This document shows positions 61,567 through 64,000 of a DNA stretch of 64,000 nt, piece by piece. The stretch is taken from contig JAQFVV010000157.1 of NCBI GenBank assembly GCA_028023455.1, positions 496,001 to 560,000 on the forward strand, in the 5' to 3' direction. The translations under genes were made by a program, and so were the position numbers. A model generated the notes under the pieces. The model saw only the letters and a list, made by a program, of their open reading frames with translations. It had not been told where the DNA came from and did not search any database. Every line of letters starts with the position of its first letter. The stretch's first letter is position 1. The stretch is from Epiperipatus broadwayi. Its lineage: Eukaryota; Onychophora; Udeonychophora; Euonychophora; Peripatidae.

Positions 61567-62077
61567 TAATAGTAATAATCAAGCATTAAGCTAATGCACA
61601 TGCACTTTGTGGATTTTTAACTATAAATGAATACTCTCACTTCCAATCACAAGATAAAGTCTATCTGAAAAGGTAGAATGAATCCATCCATCCTTTCAAC
61701 CCAACATTTATGTATGGGCATATCTTAAGCATTTGGGAATGAGAGTGTGAAGATGTTAAGCAATCACTTTAAATTACTTTTACTATACTTGAATGAATGA
61801 AGCTACCAAAATTTTCTAGAATTTACAATTTTGCAAACGTTATTCATTCAGGCATAGCAAAAATAATTTAAAGTGATCGCTTAACGTCTTCACGCTCTCA
61901 TTCCCAAATGCTTAAGATTTGCCATACATAAATATTTGGGTTGAAAGGATAGAAGAATTCATTCTATCTTTTCACAAAGACTTTATCGTGTGTTTGGAAG
62001 TGAGAGTGAGTATTCATTTATAGTTAAAAATCCACAAAGCGCATGTGCATTAGCTTAATGGCTGATTATTACTATTA
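61567..62077. mobile_element. 511-bp long-armed inverted repeat (MITE-like)
   Basis: The arms of about 220 bp begin TAATAGTAATAATC and end GATTATTACTATTA. Shared inner words include AAGCTAATGCACATGC, ATAGTTAAAAATCCACAAAG (inverted), CATTTGGGAATGAGAGTGTG and AGTGATTGCTTAACATCTT-like blocks. The loop is about 70 bp. The two arms differ at few sites. The outermost TA on both sides would fit a TA-targeting (Tc1/mariner-type) origin. No coding. A transcript would form a long double-stranded RNA. Confidence 0.85.
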
Positions 62078-63536
62078 CAGTTTATAAAAACATAGTGTTA
62101 TATAAAATAAATATCTCATTTACATATTGAATTAAGAAAAAAATAAAATGTTAAGATATTATTAGGACAACTGATATAAATGTAAATAATGTGTACAATG
62201 TTGTCATTAGGTTTACTATAATGAAAATCTTTCAAAATTACTGAAAACATTTTGATATTGTAGAAAAAAAAACAATGTAGATATTCAGTCAAATATCTTT
62301 AAAAAATAAATCCAATAAATAGATAGCAGTAATAAAATTTAATAAATAATAAAAACATATGAAATGTAATATCACAAAGATCATGTACAATGAATGGATC
62401 AAACAACGCGATTACAACATGTGACAAAAGAATATTGACTAACAAAATGGTAAATTTCTATCCGAAAAAATCCAGATTTGATAATCAAAACATAAAAAAA
62501 TAATATTATAAAAACAAAAAAGCCACTGATCTAAGAACAGAGATCATGTATTGTTATCAAGAAATAAATAAAAAGAAATGCAAAATGACAAATATTTTTT
62601 ATTATATTACCACTAGTTTTTAAACATCTTTATTAGATGTAAAATGAAATAGATTTCTTTAAACAATTTTTTTTTTTTTGGATTATTATATTTTACAAAA
62701 GTAATATTAAATTTAATGCAATTGAGTTATTAAAAAATTAACAATTAAAATTTGAACTAAATTTTCGATTTTATTTACAAAATAATTAATGAAGCTGATA
62801 ATAAATAATTTTATAATGTTAAGAAATATATAAGTGAAATAAAAACAATTTGCAAATTGTCAAAAACTTTAATAATTTAAACTTTGGCAATTTTAATAAG
62901 TGAATCTAATAACAATTTTACTACAAATATTCATTTTTATATTTACTTAAATCATAAAGATTAAATACAAGCAATGAATTGTAATAAAATAAATATTTCT
63001 ATATATATTAAATAATAAAGACAATATTATTGTTTACACATGAAAATTAAAGTAGCAAAAAAGTGTCATCTCTTATAAAAAGATCTTAAATGCAAGGTCA
63101 TTTTTGACTTTAAATAAGAAAAAAAATCATCTTTTTTATAAATTTTCAGGAAAGATGGAAAGATGATAATTTGCTATTATTCCTGTTATAATGTATTACT
63201 CCGGTGTTATTTGCATCTGGTCATATTTATTCACTTTCCATTTATGATGTCATGGCAACCAAGAATCCTGGCAAGACTAATCCATATCAAATAAACTGAC
63301 CTTTTCCTTTCCATTTTAAAAGATATTAAATGGTTCAGTCTGCCACAATTCCCCCCTCCCTCCACAATATAATACATCTCTAGCATCATTTGTAAGCAAT
63401 ACGGTTTTGTATTTAAAAATACATTTACAGCTAAAACTTTAAATATTTGTGTTTTGGGTAGTTGTAACTTATGCCACATGTGGCCGCTGGGTGATGCTGC
63501 AGTACTATCAACAACCAGTAAAAAGCTTGCAAGCAA
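62078..63536. other. non-coding, no recognised feature
   Basis: AT-rich DNA. A 101-codon minus frame (63231-63536) has no family resemblance. Confidence 0.35.
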
Positions 63537-63554
63537 TTAAAAAATTAAAAAAAA

Positions 63555-63690
63555 AATGCTGAAATCATCGAAGGAACAAAAAATAAAAATAAAAACACTG
63601 AAATCATTGATGGAACAAAAAATAAAAACACTGAAATCATCGAAGGAACAAAAAATAAAAACACTGAAATCATTGATGGGACAAAAAATG
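63555..63690. repeat. 33-bp minisatellite with dimer alternation
   Basis: Four units of CTGAAATCATCGAAGGAACA plus AAAAATAAAAACA. Units alternate ATCATCGAAGG and ATCATTGATGG, giving a 66-bp higher-order period. The first unit has 6 extra bases (AAATAA). Because 33 is divisible by three, a minus-strand frame repeats FSVFIFCS; this is a by-product. Confidence 0.9.
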
Positions 63691-64000
63691 ACATCCCCCA
63701 ACAAAGAATTTCTAACCAAAAGTAGCTAAAATGTACAATTTACTATGAGTAAATTGCACGATTCTTTCTAAAATACAACTTAGAAAAAAGAAAAACAAGA
63801 AAAGGTTATGAAATTTGAATTACAACAGGAACAGTAAAACTATGTCTAAAAAATGACTAATAACAGATGGGTCTTCATTAAAAAGGCACGCAAATTACCA
63901 AAGCAGAATTTAAACAATATTTAGCTTTCAAAATATCCATATACGATTACAAAGCATCGATTACATAAACTAAAAAGAACATTACATAACAGATTCTATT
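63691..64000. other. non-coding, no recognised feature
   Basis: AT-rich DNA to the end of the window. Confidence 0.4.

Noticed and set aside
63537-63719. Minus-strand frame with repeated FSVFIFCS
   Set aside because: By-product of a minisatellite whose unit is a multiple of three.

Overview
The window is eukaryotic, almost certainly from a repeat-rich, very AT-rich invertebrate genome. Nothing bacterial is seen: no operons, no Shine-Dalgarno-spaced genes, no rRNA. The evidence is the set of element families: Penelope-like elements (PLEs) with GIY-YIG endonuclease, RTE-type and other LINEs, a ZBED/Buster-type hAT transposon, Tc1/mariner-like and other TIR elements, an LTR retrotransposon remnant with a tRNA-Ser-type primer site, tRNA-derived SINEs with target-site duplications (TSDs), and a 0.67-kb (GA)n microsatellite. 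The phylum cannot be fixed from this. No complete host gene can be supported; two short stretches (about 32350-32562 and 37051-37118) are weak candidates for terminal exons.

Layout. 0-5.9 kb: tRNA-Gly-like SINE, degraded RTE LINE followed by a 213-bp tandem duplication, a second SINE, and a PLE reverse transcriptase pseudogene on the minus strand. 6.2-8.0 kb: an inverted/tandem repeat with a hammerhead-like core, then a 1.24-kb TIR element with TA flanks that holds a smaller palindromic element and a LINE tail. 8.9-10.7 kb: an LTR element with two about 703-bp LTRs, only 367 bp between them, and a perfect 5-bp TSD. 11.7-15.6 kb: a composite with inverted ends, a 107/153-bp repeat array, and a head-to-head dimer of two 5'-truncated PLE copies inserted with one 12-bp TSD. 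17.8-20.5 kb: an inverted-dimer repeat with a 15-bp TSD, the GA microsatellite and a related TIR element. 20.7-21.4 kb: LINE relics. 21-39 kb: mostly unannotatable AT-rich DNA with a few hairpins. 39.3-42 kb: a minus-strand RTE relic interrupted by a younger LINE with a 12-bp TSD. 42.1-45.3 kb: an essentially full-length but dead hAT transposon. 46.9-49.9 kb: three more hammerhead-like/PLE terminal-repeat relics. 50.3-50.6 kb: two more SINEs. 55.4-56.5 kb: LINE C-terminal pseudogene. 61.6-62.1 kb: a 511-bp long-armed inverted repeat. 63.5-63.7 kb: a 33-bp minisatellite with dimer alternation.

The elements do not form a pathway; they record layered transposition. The most interesting threads are (1) six hammerhead-ribozyme-like cores, two of them inside recognisable PLE copies; (2) two inverted head-to-head dimers, each flanked by a single TSD; (3) a very short SINE family in which two different tRNA-like bodies share the same outer ends; and (4) strong cytosine depletion on the sense strand of two unrelated retroelements.
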